Shown: positions 15,383 to 23,123, counted from the stretch's first letter. The stretch is 33,959 nt of DNA from Phytoactinopolyspora halotolerans (GCF_010550675.1 NZ_JAAGOA010000021.1:98796-132754); one strand, 5' to 3'. Program-made: numbers and translations. The notes: generated by a model not told the origin, from the letters alone.

Positions 15383-16353
15383 TCGTCGGTCTTGTCGTTG
15401 CGCTGCTCGCCGTGGTGCTGGTGGTACGGACGGTTCGTATCGTCCCGCAGGCCAGGGCCAGCAACGTCGAGCGGCTGGGCCGCTACCTCCGCACCTTGGA
15501 GCCCGGCCTCAACGTGGTGATTCCGTTCATCGACCGGCCGCGGCCGCTGATCGACCTGCGGGAGCAGGTGGTGTCGTTCGAGCCGCGCGCCGTGATCACC
15601 GAGGATAACCTCGTCGTCAACATCGACACAGTGCTGTACTTCCAGGTGACCGACCCGAAGGCGGCGGCCTATGAGATCGCCGACTACATCCAGGCGATCG
15701 AGCAGCTCACCGTCACCACGCTGCGGAATGTCATCGGCAGCATGGACCTGGAGAAGACGTTGACCTCGCGCGAGCACATCAACTCCACACTCCGTGTGGT
15801 GCTCGACGAGGCGTCAGGCAAGTGGGGCATCCGCGTCAACCGCGTCGAGCTCAAGGCGATCGATCCGCCGCCGTCGATCAAGGACTCGATGGAGAAGCAG
15901 ATGCGCGCCGAGCGGGAGAAGCGCGCCGCCATCCTCACCGCCGAAGGCGCTCGGCAGTCGCGCATCCTGACAGCCGAGGGCGACAAGCAGGCGGCGATCC
16001 TCCGCGCCGACGGGCAGGCCAAGGCGATCGACACCGTCTTCGGAGCCATCCACCGCAACGACCCGGACCCGAAGCTGCTGGCGTATCAGTACCTGCAGGT
16101 TCTTCCGGAGCTGGCCAAAGGTGAGGGGAACACGTTCTGGGTCATCCCCAGCGAGGTCACCACCGCGCTGCAGAGCGTGTCCAAGGCATTCACGGACAAG
16201 GGCGACAGCGGCTCGGGAGAGAACGCCGACGCCTCCAACCTCGGCGGCCGCGCTGGTGAGCCGGCGCCGACGGCCGCGCCTGAGCCAGAGCCGCCGACGC
16301 TGACGGAGACGCAGCGGCTCGAGCAGCCCGGCGCGTCCGGCAACGGTGCCTGA
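15370..16353 (+). CDS. SPFH/band-7 domain protein (stomatin-like)
   Basis: A 327-aa protein with one N-terminal membrane helix (ELIVGLVVALLAVVLVVRTV) and then an SPFH domain (ERLGRYLRTLEPGLNVVIPFID, DLREQVVSF, TEDNLVVNIDTVLYFQV). A charged coiled-coil region (about residues 170-225) contains repeats of the EKRAAILTAEGARQS type. The last 50 residues are Pro/Glu/Ala rich and probably disordered. The ATG at 15370 has an AGGAGG four bases upstream and lies inside the end of the NfeD gene. NfeD/SPFH pairs are thought to organise membrane microdomains. Confidence 0.92.
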   Translation: MAELIVGLVVALLAVVLVVRTVRIVPQARASNVERLGRYLRTLEPGLNVVIPFIDRPRPLIDLREQVVSFEPRAVITEDNLVVNIDTVLYFQVTDPKAAAYEIADYIQAIEQLTVTTLRNVIGSMDLEKTLTSREHINSTLRVVLDEASGKWGIRVNRVELKAIDPPPSIKDSMEKQMRAEREKRAAILTAEGARQSRILTAEGDKQAAILRADGQAKAIDTVFGAIHRNDPDPKLLAYQYLQVLPELAKGEGNTFWVIPSEVTTALQSVSKAFTDKGDSGSGENADASNLGGRAGEPAPTAAPEPEPPTLTETQRLEQPGASGNGA

Positions 16354-16458
16354 CGCGGTGGCCAGAACGTCACCTGTCGCCGCGGTCGGCGCCCCCAGCA
16401 GCAAGTGAAGCGGACACGCGCCGGCCACGTGCCGGACACACCCGCGACCGGCTGTGAC

Positions 16459-16495
16459 CAGGCCGTCCTCCGCTGGTAGGGCGGAGGACGGCCTG
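16459..16495. terminator. Bidirectional terminator hairpin
   Basis: A perfect 15-bp GC-rich stem (CAGGCCGTCCTCCGC at 16459-16473, complement at 16481-16495) with a 7-base loop lies between the convergent SPFH and formaldehyde dehydrogenase genes. No T-run follows on either strand, as is common in actinobacteria. Position and strength support termination from both sides. I see nothing else in 16354-16524. Confidence 0.8.
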
Positions 16496-16524
16496 ACCGG
16501 CGTTGCTGACGCTGCGCGCCGCGA

Positions 16525-17742
16525 TCAGCGCTGGATCATGCCATGCGGATCCAGCACATACTTGTGCGCGGCGCCGCGGTCGAAGTCCGAGTAGCCTTGC
16601 GGCGCCTCGGCCAGCGGCAGGACCGTGGCGTTCACGTTCTTCGCGATGTTCACCCGGTCATGCAGGATCGCCATCATCAGCTGCCGGTTGTAGCGCATCA
16701 CCGGGCACTGTCCGGTGGTGAAGGCCAGCGACTTCGCCCAGCCGAGCCCGAACTCCAGCGACAACGAGCCGTGTTTGGCCGCCTCGTCGGCCGCGCCCGG
16801 ATCTCCGGTCACGTACAGCCCGGGGATGCCGACCTTGCCGCCGGCGCGGGTGACGCCCATCACCGTGTTCAGCACTGTCGCCGGGCGTTCTTCCTGAGCG
16901 TTGTCGCCGTGGCCGCGGGCCTCGAAGCCGACGGCGTCGACCGCGCAGTCCACCACCGGGATGCCGAGCAATTGCTCGATCTGGTCCGCCGGCTCGCCCT
17001 TGGAGACGTCGATGGTCTCGCAGCCGAAGCTGCGCGCCTGCTCCAGCCGCTCGGTGTTGAGATCTGCGACGATGACGACGGCCGCGCCGAGCAGGAACGC
17101 CGACGTGGCCGCGGCAAGTCCGACGGGTCCGGCACCGGCGATGTACACGGTCGAACCGGGCTCGACACCCGCGGTCACCGCGCCGTGGAAGCCGGTCGGG
17201 AAGATATCCGACAGCATCGCCAGGTCGACGATCTTCGCCATCGCCTGATCGCGGTCGGGGAAGCGCAGCAGATTCCAGTCCGCATACGGCACCATCGCGT
17301 ACTCGGCCTGGCCGCCCACCCAGCCGCCCATGTCGACGTAGCCGTAGGCGGATCCCGGCCGGTCCGGGTTGACGTTCAGGCAGATACCGGTCTTGCCCTC
17401 CTTACAGTTGCGACACCGCCCGCAGGCGATGTTGAACGGCACCGACACCAGGTCGCCGGTCTTGATGTACTCGACATCGCGGCCGGTCTCGACGACCTCG
17501 CCGGTGATCTCGTGGCCGAGCGCGAGTCCCTCCGGGGCGGTGGTGCGGCCACGGACCATGTGCTGATCGCTGCCGCAGATGTTGGTCGCGACGACCTTGA
17601 GGATGGCGCCGTGCGGCAGCTGGCGTCCCACGTTGTCCGGATTGACTCCCGGACCGTCCTTCAGCTCGAACGTCGGGTAGTCGACATCCTCTACCTCGAC
17701 ATGGCCGGGACCTCGATAGATGACTGCTCTGTTTGCAGGCAC
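16525..17742 (-). CDS. fdhA: Formaldehyde dehydrogenase, glutathione-independent (zinc MDR)
   Basis: A 405-aa zinc-dependent medium-chain dehydrogenase closely resembling the tightly NAD-bound formaldehyde dehydrogenase (dismutase) type. Catalytic-zinc residues include Cys56 (NICGSDQH) and His77-Glu78 (GHE). The structural-zinc cysteines are 107, 110, 113 and 121 (CGRCRNC, then GIC). The NAD site reads YIAGAGPVGLAAA. The insertion VDMGGWVGGQAEYAMVPYADWNL is typical of this subfamily. I choose the GTG at 17742 (protein starts PANRAVIYRGPG) because GGAGAGGAG lies seven bases upstream of it; an ATG at 17760 has no ribosome site. It detoxifies formaldehyde or related aldehydes in the cytosol and stands as a single-gene unit. 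Confidence 0.9.
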   Translation of the reverse strand: MPANRAVIYRGPGHVEVEDVDYPTFELKDGPGVNPDNVGRQLPHGAILKVVATNICGSDQHMVRGRTTAPEGLALGHEITGEVVETGRDVEYIKTGDLVSVPFNIACGRCRNCKEGKTGICLNVNPDRPGSAYGYVDMGGWVGGQAEYAMVPYADWNLLRFPDRDQAMAKIVDLAMLSDIFPTGFHGAVTAGVEPGSTVYIAGAGPVGLAAATSAFLLGAAVVIVADLNTERLEQARSFGCETIDVSKGEPADQIEQLLGIPVVDCAVDAVGFEARGHGDNAQEERPATVLNTVMGVTRAGGKVGIPGLYVTGDPGAADEAAKHGSLSLEFGLGWAKSLAFTTGQCPVMRYNRQLMMAILHDRVNIAKNVNATVLPLAEAPQGYSDFDRGAAHKYVLDPHGMIQR

Positions 17743-17844
17743 AGCGATGCTCCTCTCCATTGAACGGCTGCGTGCCCGTGCGGTGGGACTTGGGGTGGGG
17801 TGGGGTCGTGGTTCGGCCCGAGGGTTGAGGCGATCCGCTACGCA

Positions 17845-17876
17845 CCACCTCCTTGCGGATGCAAGAGCGGAGGTGG
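17845..17876 (-). other. Hairpin pairing a strong Shine-Dalgarno-like sequence
   Basis: CCACCTCC (17845-17852) and GGAGGTGG (17869-17876) form an 8-bp stem, and TTGC/GCAA (17853-17856/17861-17864) form an inner 4-bp stem with a GGAT loop. Read on the minus strand, AAGGAGGTGG is an excellent ribosome site held in the hairpin about 105 bases upstream of the formaldehyde dehydrogenase start. A GTG follows at once but opens a frame with no recognisable product. It may be a leader structure or chance. Confidence 0.4.
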
Positions 17877-18100
17877 CCGTTGTCGTCTGCGGATGCGTGA
17901 TGCCGCGGCAGTGATCCAGTCAGTGCGGACCCTGCCCGGAGGCGACGTCGTCATCGCGGGCCCTGCCCTGCTTAGGCCTCGAGGGGGTGGAAGAGGTCCC
18001 ATCGTGGAACTTCTTCGACGTTATGTCCGCTGGGTACGGCCGTCAATCGGGTGGTGCTGAACGATCTGTTAAGAACGCGCCGGCTCCCGTGCCGTCATGT

Positions 18101-18166
18101 GCCCACCACCGGACGGCCGGGCGCCCACCACCGGATGGTTACGTGCCCACCACCGGATGGTCACGT
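18101..18166. repeat. Three tandem 22-base repeats
   Basis: Units at 18101-18122, 18123-18144 and 18145-18166 all begin GCCCACCACCGGA. Units 2 and 3 differ at one base; unit 1 is more diverged in its second half, and a degenerate fourth unit follows. There are no spacers, so this is a minisatellite and not CRISPR. It lies upstream of bioY. Confidence 0.85.
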
Positions 18167-18391
18167 CCCAACCGCCGGTCGTTTGTGGAAGCCCGCCAAC
18201 CTTGAGCGCGCCGCGCTGGTGCGTATCACCGCTGCGTTCGCGCCCGCGTTCCGTCATCGTGTGAATGTGGGCGTTGCGTTTCCGAGCGCGACGGCTGCGG
18301 TGAGCGCCCCGTGCGCGAGGAGCGGCGAGCCGTCGGACAACGAGGTCGGCAGGCTTCATGACTCTGACCGACCGATCTGGAGGAGACGCCG

Positions 18392-19009
18392 ATGACCCCG
18401 TCTGACCCCCGCATGTCTCGGCCGCGGCGACGGTTGCCCGCCGCGGACATGGCCAGGATCGCCGTGTTCGCCGCGTTGATCGCGGTGCTCGGACTGCCGG
18501 GCCAGTTTCACGTCTTCGGAAACTCGGTGCCGATCACGCTGCAGACGCTGGGGGTTGTGCTGGCGGGTGCGATCCTCGGAGCGTGGCGCGGTGCGCTCAG
18601 TGTGCTGATGCTGCTGGCCCTGGTCGCGGCCGGGTTGCCGCTGCTGGCCGGTGGCCGCGGCGGTCTCGGCGTGTTCGCCGGTCCGTCCGTCGGATACCTG
18701 GTGGGCTGGGTCGTGGGTGCGCTCGTCGTCGGATGGCTGGTGGAACGTGGCGGCCGCCGTCCGGGGGTGGCCTGGGTGCTGCCGGCGTGCCTGATCGGAT
18801 CGGCGCTGATCCTGGTGATCGGCGTGCCGATCCAGTCGCTGGTGACCGGCGTCCCGCTGGGCGAGACGATCGCGCTGTCGCTGGCCTTCGTGCCCGGGGA
18901 CACGCTGAAGTCCGTCGCCGCGGCCGCTGTCGTCGTCGGCGCGCAGCGGGCTTACCCGGACGCGTCGCCGGCGGCCCGTCGCGAACGGCTGTCGAACCGG
19001 GGAGGTTGA
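18392..19009 (+). CDS. bioY: Biotin transporter S component BioY
   Basis: A 205-aa integral membrane protein of the BioY family, the substrate-binding (S) component of biotin ECF importers. Family blocks are GNSVPITLQTLGVVLAGAILGAWRGALSVLMLL, a central GGLGVFAGPSVGYLVGW and the C-terminal FVPGDTLKSVAAAAV. About six membrane segments are visible. The ATG at 18392 has GGAGGAG seven bases upstream. It heads an operon with an acyl ligase, a thiolase-like protein and an EcfT protein. Family is certain; biotin as the substrate is the family expectation. Confidence 0.95.
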   Translation: MTPSDPRMSRPRRRLPAADMARIAVFAALIAVLGLPGQFHVFGNSVPITLQTLGVVLAGAILGAWRGALSVLMLLALVAAGLPLLAGGRGGLGVFAGPSVGYLVGWVVGALVVGWLVERGGRRPGVAWVLPACLIGSALILVIGVPIQSLVTGVPLGETIALSLAFVPGDTLKSVAAAAVVVGAQRAYPDASPAARRERLSNRGG

Positions 19010-19010
19010 C

Positions 19011-20522
19011 GTGCCGGTTGCCGCACACGTCCGTGCGCACGCCATGGCTCGGCCGCATCGGCCGGCCCTGCGATCGCCGCACGGTGTCTGCACGTATGGC
19101 GAGCTCGCCGCGGAGATCGACGTCGCGGCGGGGAGACTGTGGCGGCGCGGTGCGCGACCGGGCGAGCTGGTCGCGGTCGACGCCGCCGAGCCGGGTGAGA
19201 TGCTGACCACCATGCTGGCCGTGGACACCGTCGGTGCGATCCCACTGGTCTGTGATCCGGCATGGTCCGCGGAGCAGCGGGGCGCCGTGCTGGAGACCGT
19301 CGCTCCTGACCACCATGTGCGAGAGCTGCCGAGGGAGGACGCGGAGTCGGCGGCGGGTGCGGCGTTCCCGCATCGATGGGAACCACGGCCACACGATCTG
19401 GCCTGGGCGGGGTTCAGCTCGGGTAGCACCGGACGGCCACGCGCCATCGTGCGCACCCGGGCCTCGTGGACCGGTTCGTATGCCGCGGCGGAGAAGCTCA
19501 GCGGGTTGAGCGAGACGGACACCGTCCTGGTTCCCGGTCCGTTGGTGTCGTCCCTGTTCTGCTTCGCCGTGCTGCACGGGCTGGCGGTGGGGGCCGAGGT
19601 GGTGGTCACCGGGCGGTGGAGCCCACGGGCCGTGCGCGAACTCCTGCCCGGCGTGGACGTGGTGCATGCCGTGCCGCACATGCTGGAGGCGATGCTGCCG
19701 TGGCTGCAGGAGCGTGCGCGGCCGCGGGTCGCCATGGTCAGTGGTGCCGCGCTGGCGTCGGGCCTGCGCGAGCGTGCGGGAGCGGTGGGGCTCGACGTGA
19801 TCGCCTACTACGGGGCCGTCGAGCTCTCCTTTGTGGCGGTGGATGCCGACGGTTCCGGTCTCCGCCCGTTCGATCAGGTGGAGATCGAACTCCGTCCTGC
19901 CGGCGACGACGCGGCGTTGGGTGAGGTGTGGGTCCGGTCGCCGTGGATGGCCGAGGGTTACCTGGCCGGCGCCACCGGCCCGTTCCGGCGAGACGGCGCC
20001 GGCTGGGCGACCGTCGGAGACCTCGCCGAACGCCCCCCGCCCATGATCATGAACAGTAACCGTTCATATAGCACGGTAAGTGTTCATGATCATGGGCGGT
20101 TGCGGCTGCGTGGGCGCGGTGACGGCGCGATCTTGACCGGCGGTGCGACCGTCGTCCCGGAGGATGTGGAGGCGGTGCTGGCCGCCGTACCTGGAGTTCG
20201 GGGCGCGGTTGTGGTCGGGACGCCGCACGAGCACCTCGGTGCCGTCGTCACGGCCCTGATCGAGATCGACGACGCGCGGCCGGTCGGCAGCACCGCGGAC
20301 GACGACGGGCGGCAAGCCGGCAGCAGCATCGACGACGAGCCGCCGCCGGTCACCAGGGCGACGCTGGAAGCGGTGGCCCGCCGCGAGCTGACGACCGCTC
20401 AGCGCCCGCGCCGCTGGTTCGCCGTCGAGCGGATTCCACGCACCGCCATCGGCAAGCCGGCTCGTGCGGCGATCAGCGCCGGCGTGGTCTCTGGGACACT
20501 CGACGTCAGGCCGTTGAGATGA
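19011..20522 (+). CDS. AMP-forming acyl ligase (ANL superfamily) with in-frame repeat insertion
   Basis: A 503-aa adenylate-forming enzyme. The phosphate loop SSGSTGRPR is at about residues 135-143, YYGAVE at about 266-271, the GD of motif A7 at about 335 (WATVGDLAE), GRGDGAIL just after the insertion, and the C-terminal lysine block IPRTAIGKPARAAI. It should activate a carboxylate as acyl-AMP/acyl-CoA. Residues 344-362 are encoded by a 57-base palindromic repeat and interrupt the A7-A8 hairpin; without them the sequence would read as a normal family member. The GTG at 19011 lies one base after the bioY stop, with GGGGAGG upstream. Bacillus subtilis has a similar bioY-linked trio (yhfTSU); the natural substrate is unknown. 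Confidence 0.85.
   Translation: MPVAAHVRAHAMARPHRPALRSPHGVCTYGELAAEIDVAAGRLWRRGARPGELVAVDAAEPGEMLTTMLAVDTVGAIPLVCDPAWSAEQRGAVLETVAPDHHVRELPREDAESAAGAAFPHRWEPRPHDLAWAGFSSGSTGRPRAIVRTRASWTGSYAAAEKLSGLSETDTVLVPGPLVSSLFCFAVLHGLAVGAEVVVTGRWSPRAVRELLPGVDVVHAVPHMLEAMLPWLQERARPRVAMVSGAALASGLRERAGAVGLDVIAYYGAVELSFVAVDADGSGLRPFDQVEIELRPAGDDAALGEVWVRSPWMAEGYLAGATGPFRRDGAGWATVGDLAERPPPMIMNSNRSYSTVSVHDHGRLRLRGRGDGAILTGGATVVPEDVEAVLAAVPGVRGAVVVGTPHEHLGAVVTALIEIDDARPVGSTADDDGRQAGSSIDDEPPPVTRATLEAVARRELTTAQRPRRWFAVERIPRTAIGKPARAAISAGVVSGTLDVRPLR
20037..20099. repeat. Palindromic repeat element, copy 2, inside a coding sequence
   Basis: The core element is 20040-20096 (57 bases). Arms of 19 perfect bases at 20037-20055 and 20081-20099 include the CCCATGATCATGAACA terminus shared with copy 1. 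An inner stem ACCGT/ACGGT (20059-20063/20073-20077) extends the hairpin. The core length is a multiple of three, and the reading frame continues through it without a stop, adding 19 residues to the acyl ligase. Confidence 0.9.
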
Positions 20523-20543
20523 ACGTGACCGTGCGCTTCCCGA

Positions 20544-20587
20544 CGAGCATGCTTTTCGGTCGTGATCGTGACCACTATGCATGCTCG
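20544..20587. repeat. Inverted repeat between ligase and thiolase genes
   Basis: CGAGCATGC (20544-20552) and GCATGCTCG (20579-20587) form a 9-bp stem around a 26-base loop, which itself contains a GGTC/GACC pair. It lies in the 97-base gap between two genes of the bioY operon. Its arms differ from the CCCATGATCATG family. It may be a terminator, processing site or unrelated repeat. Confidence 0.5.
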
Positions 20588-20619
20588 ATCGTGGGTGACC
20601 GTCCGGGACGTGTGCCGCG

Positions 20620-21774
20620 GTGACGGCCGCCGTCGTCGTCGCGGCGCGACGCACGCCCGTCGGTACGGCGGGTCGCGCGCTGGGTGTGGTCACCGTCGAC
20701 CGGTTGGCCGCTCACGTGCTGCGCGCCGTGGCGGACGACATCGGCGAACGCGCCGCGGCCCCGGTCGACGATGTGGTGCTGGGCAACTGCATGGGACCCG
20801 GCGGGAACATCGCCCGGGTGAGCGCGCTCGCCGCCGGGTTGGGCGAGGAGGTCCCGGGTGTCACCGTCGACCGGCAATGCGGAAGCGGACTGGCCGCCGT
20901 CGTGCAGGCCGCACAAGCCGTGGTGTCCGGCGATGCGCGACTGGTGCTCGCCGGAGGCGCGGAGAGCGCCTCCACCGCGCCGATCCGCGCGCACCGCTCG
21001 CTCGAGGGTGCGGGCGAGCCGGTCCCGTATGCCCGGGCGCCGTTCACCCCGGCGGAGTTCGGCGACCCGGAGATGGGCGAGGCCGCGGAGGCGCTGGCGG
21101 CGGCGCGCCACGTGTCCCGAGACCGGCAGGACGCCTACGCCGCGGCGAGCCACGCCAGGGCGCTGGCGGCGCAGCGGGCCGGCCGGTTCGATGCGGAGCT
21201 GGTGCCGCTGACCGAGCTCGGCGCCGACGACCGCCCACGGGCGCTGCGGGAGTCGGTGTTGGCGAGGATGCCTGCTGCCTTCGTGCCCGGCGGCACGGTC
21301 ACCGCGGGCAACTCGTGCCCGGTGAGCGACGGTGCGGCGGCGGTGGGCGTCGTCGCCGATGAGCTGCGCGAAGGTCGGCCCGGGCTGCGGGTCGTCGCCG
21401 GGGCGACAGTGGGCTGCGATCCGCGGCTGCCCGGGTGGGGGCCCGTTCCGGCGGTGCAGCGCGTCCTCCACCAAGCCGGGGCGAAAATGGACGACGTGGC
21501 CGTCGTCGAGATCGTGGAGGCGTTCGCCGGGCAGGTACTGGCCGTGACCGACGCGCTCGGGCTGGACCCGCTCGGCGGCGATGCGGCCAGGGTCTGCCCG
21601 GACGGCGGCGCGATCGCGCTGGGGCACCCGTGGGGTGCGACCGGCGCCGTCTGCGTCGTCCGCCTGTTCAGCCGGTTGGTACGCGGCGGCGCGCCGGCCG
21701 GGACGCTGGGACTGGCCACCGCGGCCGTCGGCGGCGGGATGGGCGTGGCCGCCCTCGTCGAAGTGGTGCGCTGA
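20620..21774 (+). CDS. Thiolase-family protein with altered active site
   Basis: A 384-aa thiolase-fold protein. The nucleophile Cys87 (DRQCGSG) and His336 (GGAIALGHPWGATGA) are present. The usual NEAFA motif reads VEAFA (Asn replaced by Val299), and the usual CxGGGxG motif reads AVGGGMG (catalytic Cys replaced by Ala369). So a normal Claisen thiolase reaction is doubtful. The GTG at 20620 fits the family N-terminus (VVVAARRTPVG); the ribosome site is weak. It sits between the ligase and EcfT genes. B. subtilis yhfS is the analogous bioY-linked thiolase. Its role may be acyl transfer or a synthase step linked to biotin or biotin-precursor acyl groups; this is inference. Confidence 0.85.
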   Translation: MTAAVVVAARRTPVGTAGRALGVVTVDRLAAHVLRAVADDIGERAAAPVDDVVLGNCMGPGGNIARVSALAAGLGEEVPGVTVDRQCGSGLAAVVQAAQAVVSGDARLVLAGGAESASTAPIRAHRSLEGAGEPVPYARAPFTPAEFGDPEMGEAAEALAAARHVSRDRQDAYAAASHARALAAQRAGRFDAELVPLTELGADDRPRALRESVLARMPAAFVPGGTVTAGNSCPVSDGAAAVGVVADELREGRPGLRVVAGATVGCDPRLPGWGPVPAVQRVLHQAGAKMDDVAVVEIVEAFAGQVLAVTDALGLDPLGGDAARVCPDGGAIALGHPWGATGAVCVVRLFSRLVRGGAPAGTLGLATAAVGGGMGVAALVEVVR

Positions 21775-21776
21775 CG

Positions 21777-22376
21777 GTGCTGACCGGGGCGTATGTCGCA
21801 CGGAGTTCGCCGCTGCACCGCGTGCCGCCGGGGGCGAAGGTGTCGGCGCTGGCGGTGGCCTGTATCGGGCTGCTGTGGGTGCGCACGCCGCAGGCCGTCG
21901 GCGTCGCAGTGGCGGCGGTCGCGGTGCTGTACGGCATCGGCCGCATCCGTCCCCGGGAGGCGTGGAGCCAGATCCGGCCGCTGCGCTGGTTCGTGCTGGT
22001 GATCCTGGCCGTGCAGCTGCTGATCACCGATTGGGTGACGGCCACCTCGTTGACCGCGCGGATCGTGTTGGCGGTCGCGCTGGCCGGGCTGGTGACCCTG
22101 ACGACCCGGACCACCGAGCTGATGGCGGCGATGGAACGCGGGCTGGCGCCGCTGCGGCGCGTCGGCGTGGATCCGGCCCGGGTCGCGCTGATGATGTCGC
22201 TGGCGATCCGGAGCATCCCCGTCGTCGCGTCCATCGCCGGGCAGGTGCGGGACGCGCAGCGGGCGCGTGGCCAGGAACGCAGCATCCGTGCCTTCGCCGT
22301 GCCGCTCGTCGTCGGCGTGCTCCGGTACGCGGACACGTTGGGGGAGGCGCTGCAGGCCCGGGGGATGGACGACTGA
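21777..22376 (+). CDS. ECF transporter transmembrane protein EcfT (BioN-like)
   Basis: A 199-aa membrane protein of the EcfT/CbiQ family. The two Ala-Arg-Gly coupling motifs that contact the ECF ATPases are visible at residues 163-165 (QRARGQE) and 194-196 (QARGMD). Four to five hydrophobic segments precede them. The GTG at 21777 lies two bases after the thiolase stop. It is the expected partner of BioY. No ECF ATPase (EcfA/BioM) gene follows: the next gene is ogt on the other strand, 8 bases away. The ATPase must be encoded elsewhere or be shared. Confidence 0.88.
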   Translation: MLTGAYVARSSPLHRVPPGAKVSALAVACIGLLWVRTPQAVGVAVAAVAVLYGIGRIRPREAWSQIRPLRWFVLVILAVQLLITDWVTATSLTARIVLAVALAGLVTLTTRTTELMAAMERGLAPLRRVGVDPARVALMMSLAIRSIPVVASIAGQVRDAQRARGQERSIRAFAVPLVVGVLRYADTLGEALQARGMDD

Positions 22377-22384
22377 CGGCGCGG

Positions 22385-22942
22385 TCAGCCCGACCGCGGC
22401 ACCGGGGCGGTATCCCAGGTGTCCGGGCTGAAGTCCAGGGTGGGTGGCAGCACACCTTCGAGGGCGAGCAACCACCGCTTGATCTCGATCCCCGCGCCGC
22501 CGCTGTAACCGCCCAGACCGTCGTGGGCCAGGACGCGGTGACAGGGGACGATGACCGGGATGGGGTTGGAACCCATGATGGAGCCGATGCCACGGGCGGG
22601 CACCGTGGTGCCGCTGCGTTCCGCCAGCTGCCCGTAGGTCACCGATGTTCCGTACGGCACTCCGGCATGCAAGGCCTCCAGGACGGTTCGCTGCGTGCCG
22701 GAGGTGTAGCGCCAGTCCACCGGTACCTCGAAGACACGTCGCGCGCCGTCGAAGTACTCGACGAGCTGATCCACGACGGGGGCGACGCGCTCGGCGTCGT
22801 CGACGACGGGCAGCCCGGCACGGCCGGCCAGCCGTTCGGGCATGCCCCAGCCCACGGATGCGACGCCGACGCTGGTCACGGCGACACTGAGCGCCCCGAC
22901 CGGGGTGTCGAGCCCGGCGACGGCGACATCATCGGCTTCCAT
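22385..22942 (-). CDS. ogt: Methylated-DNA--protein-cysteine methyltransferase
   Basis: A 185-aa suicide DNA-repair protein that removes alkyl groups from O6-alkylguanine onto its own cysteine. The active-site block is PVIVPCHRVLAHDGLGGYSGG, preceded by GSIMGSNPIP, both hallmarks of the family. The N-terminal domain (GLDTPVGALSVAV) is typical of Ogt, and there is no Ada-type regulatory domain. The start at 22942 (MEADD) is a choice; an ATG three codons upstream at 22951 is equally possible and neither has a strong ribosome site. It converges on EcfT with 8 bases between stops. Confidence 0.93.
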   Translation of the reverse strand: MEADDVAVAGLDTPVGALSVAVTSVGVASVGWGMPERLAGRAGLPVVDDAERVAPVVDQLVEYFDGARRVFEVPVDWRYTSGTQRTVLEALHAGVPYGTSVTYGQLAERSGTTVPARGIGSIMGSNPIPVIVPCHRVLAHDGLGGYSGGAGIEIKRWLLALEGVLPPTLDFSPDTWDTAPVPRSG

Positions 22943-23123
22943 ACCGCACATTCTGCCCGCCGGCACCGACATCGCGCCCGGCACGGTGCTCACCCGCCGC
23001 CCTGCGCACGTGTCGACCCCTGAATGTGTCGACGTCGTCCACGTCATGGCATGGACAAGGTCGATACTTCTGCGCAGCTGCCGGAGGAACGGGGAACGCC
23101 GCAGGGCTCTTCCGCCACTGGCG

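Larger units (their letters stand above)
17743..18391. other. Gene-free stretch of about 650 bases
   Basis: I find no gene with a ribosome site or recognisable family here. It should hold the promoters of the divergent formaldehyde dehydrogenase and bioY genes, but no clear -10/-35 pair or biotin-regulator palindrome stands out. It contains a hairpin with a paired GGAGGTGG (17845-17876) and three tandem 22-base repeats (18101-18166), listed separately. Confidence 0.6.

Noticed and set aside
17743-17760. ATG start of the formaldehyde dehydrogenase at 17760
   Set aside because: The purine-rich ribosome site lies downstream of this ATG and is well spaced for the GTG at 17742, which also gives the family's usual N-terminus.
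18101-18166. Possible CRISPR array
   Set aside because: The repeats are directly tandem with no spacers, and there are no cas genes in the window.
18069-18359. Small gene on the minus strand upstream of bioY
   Set aside because: No ribosome site, the translation is built from the 22-base repeats and Arg-rich sequence, and there is no recognisable domain.
20037-20099. Frameshift or pseudogene call for the acyl ligase
   Set aside because: The frame stays open through the repeat, and motifs before and after it are intact, including the C-terminal lysine block.
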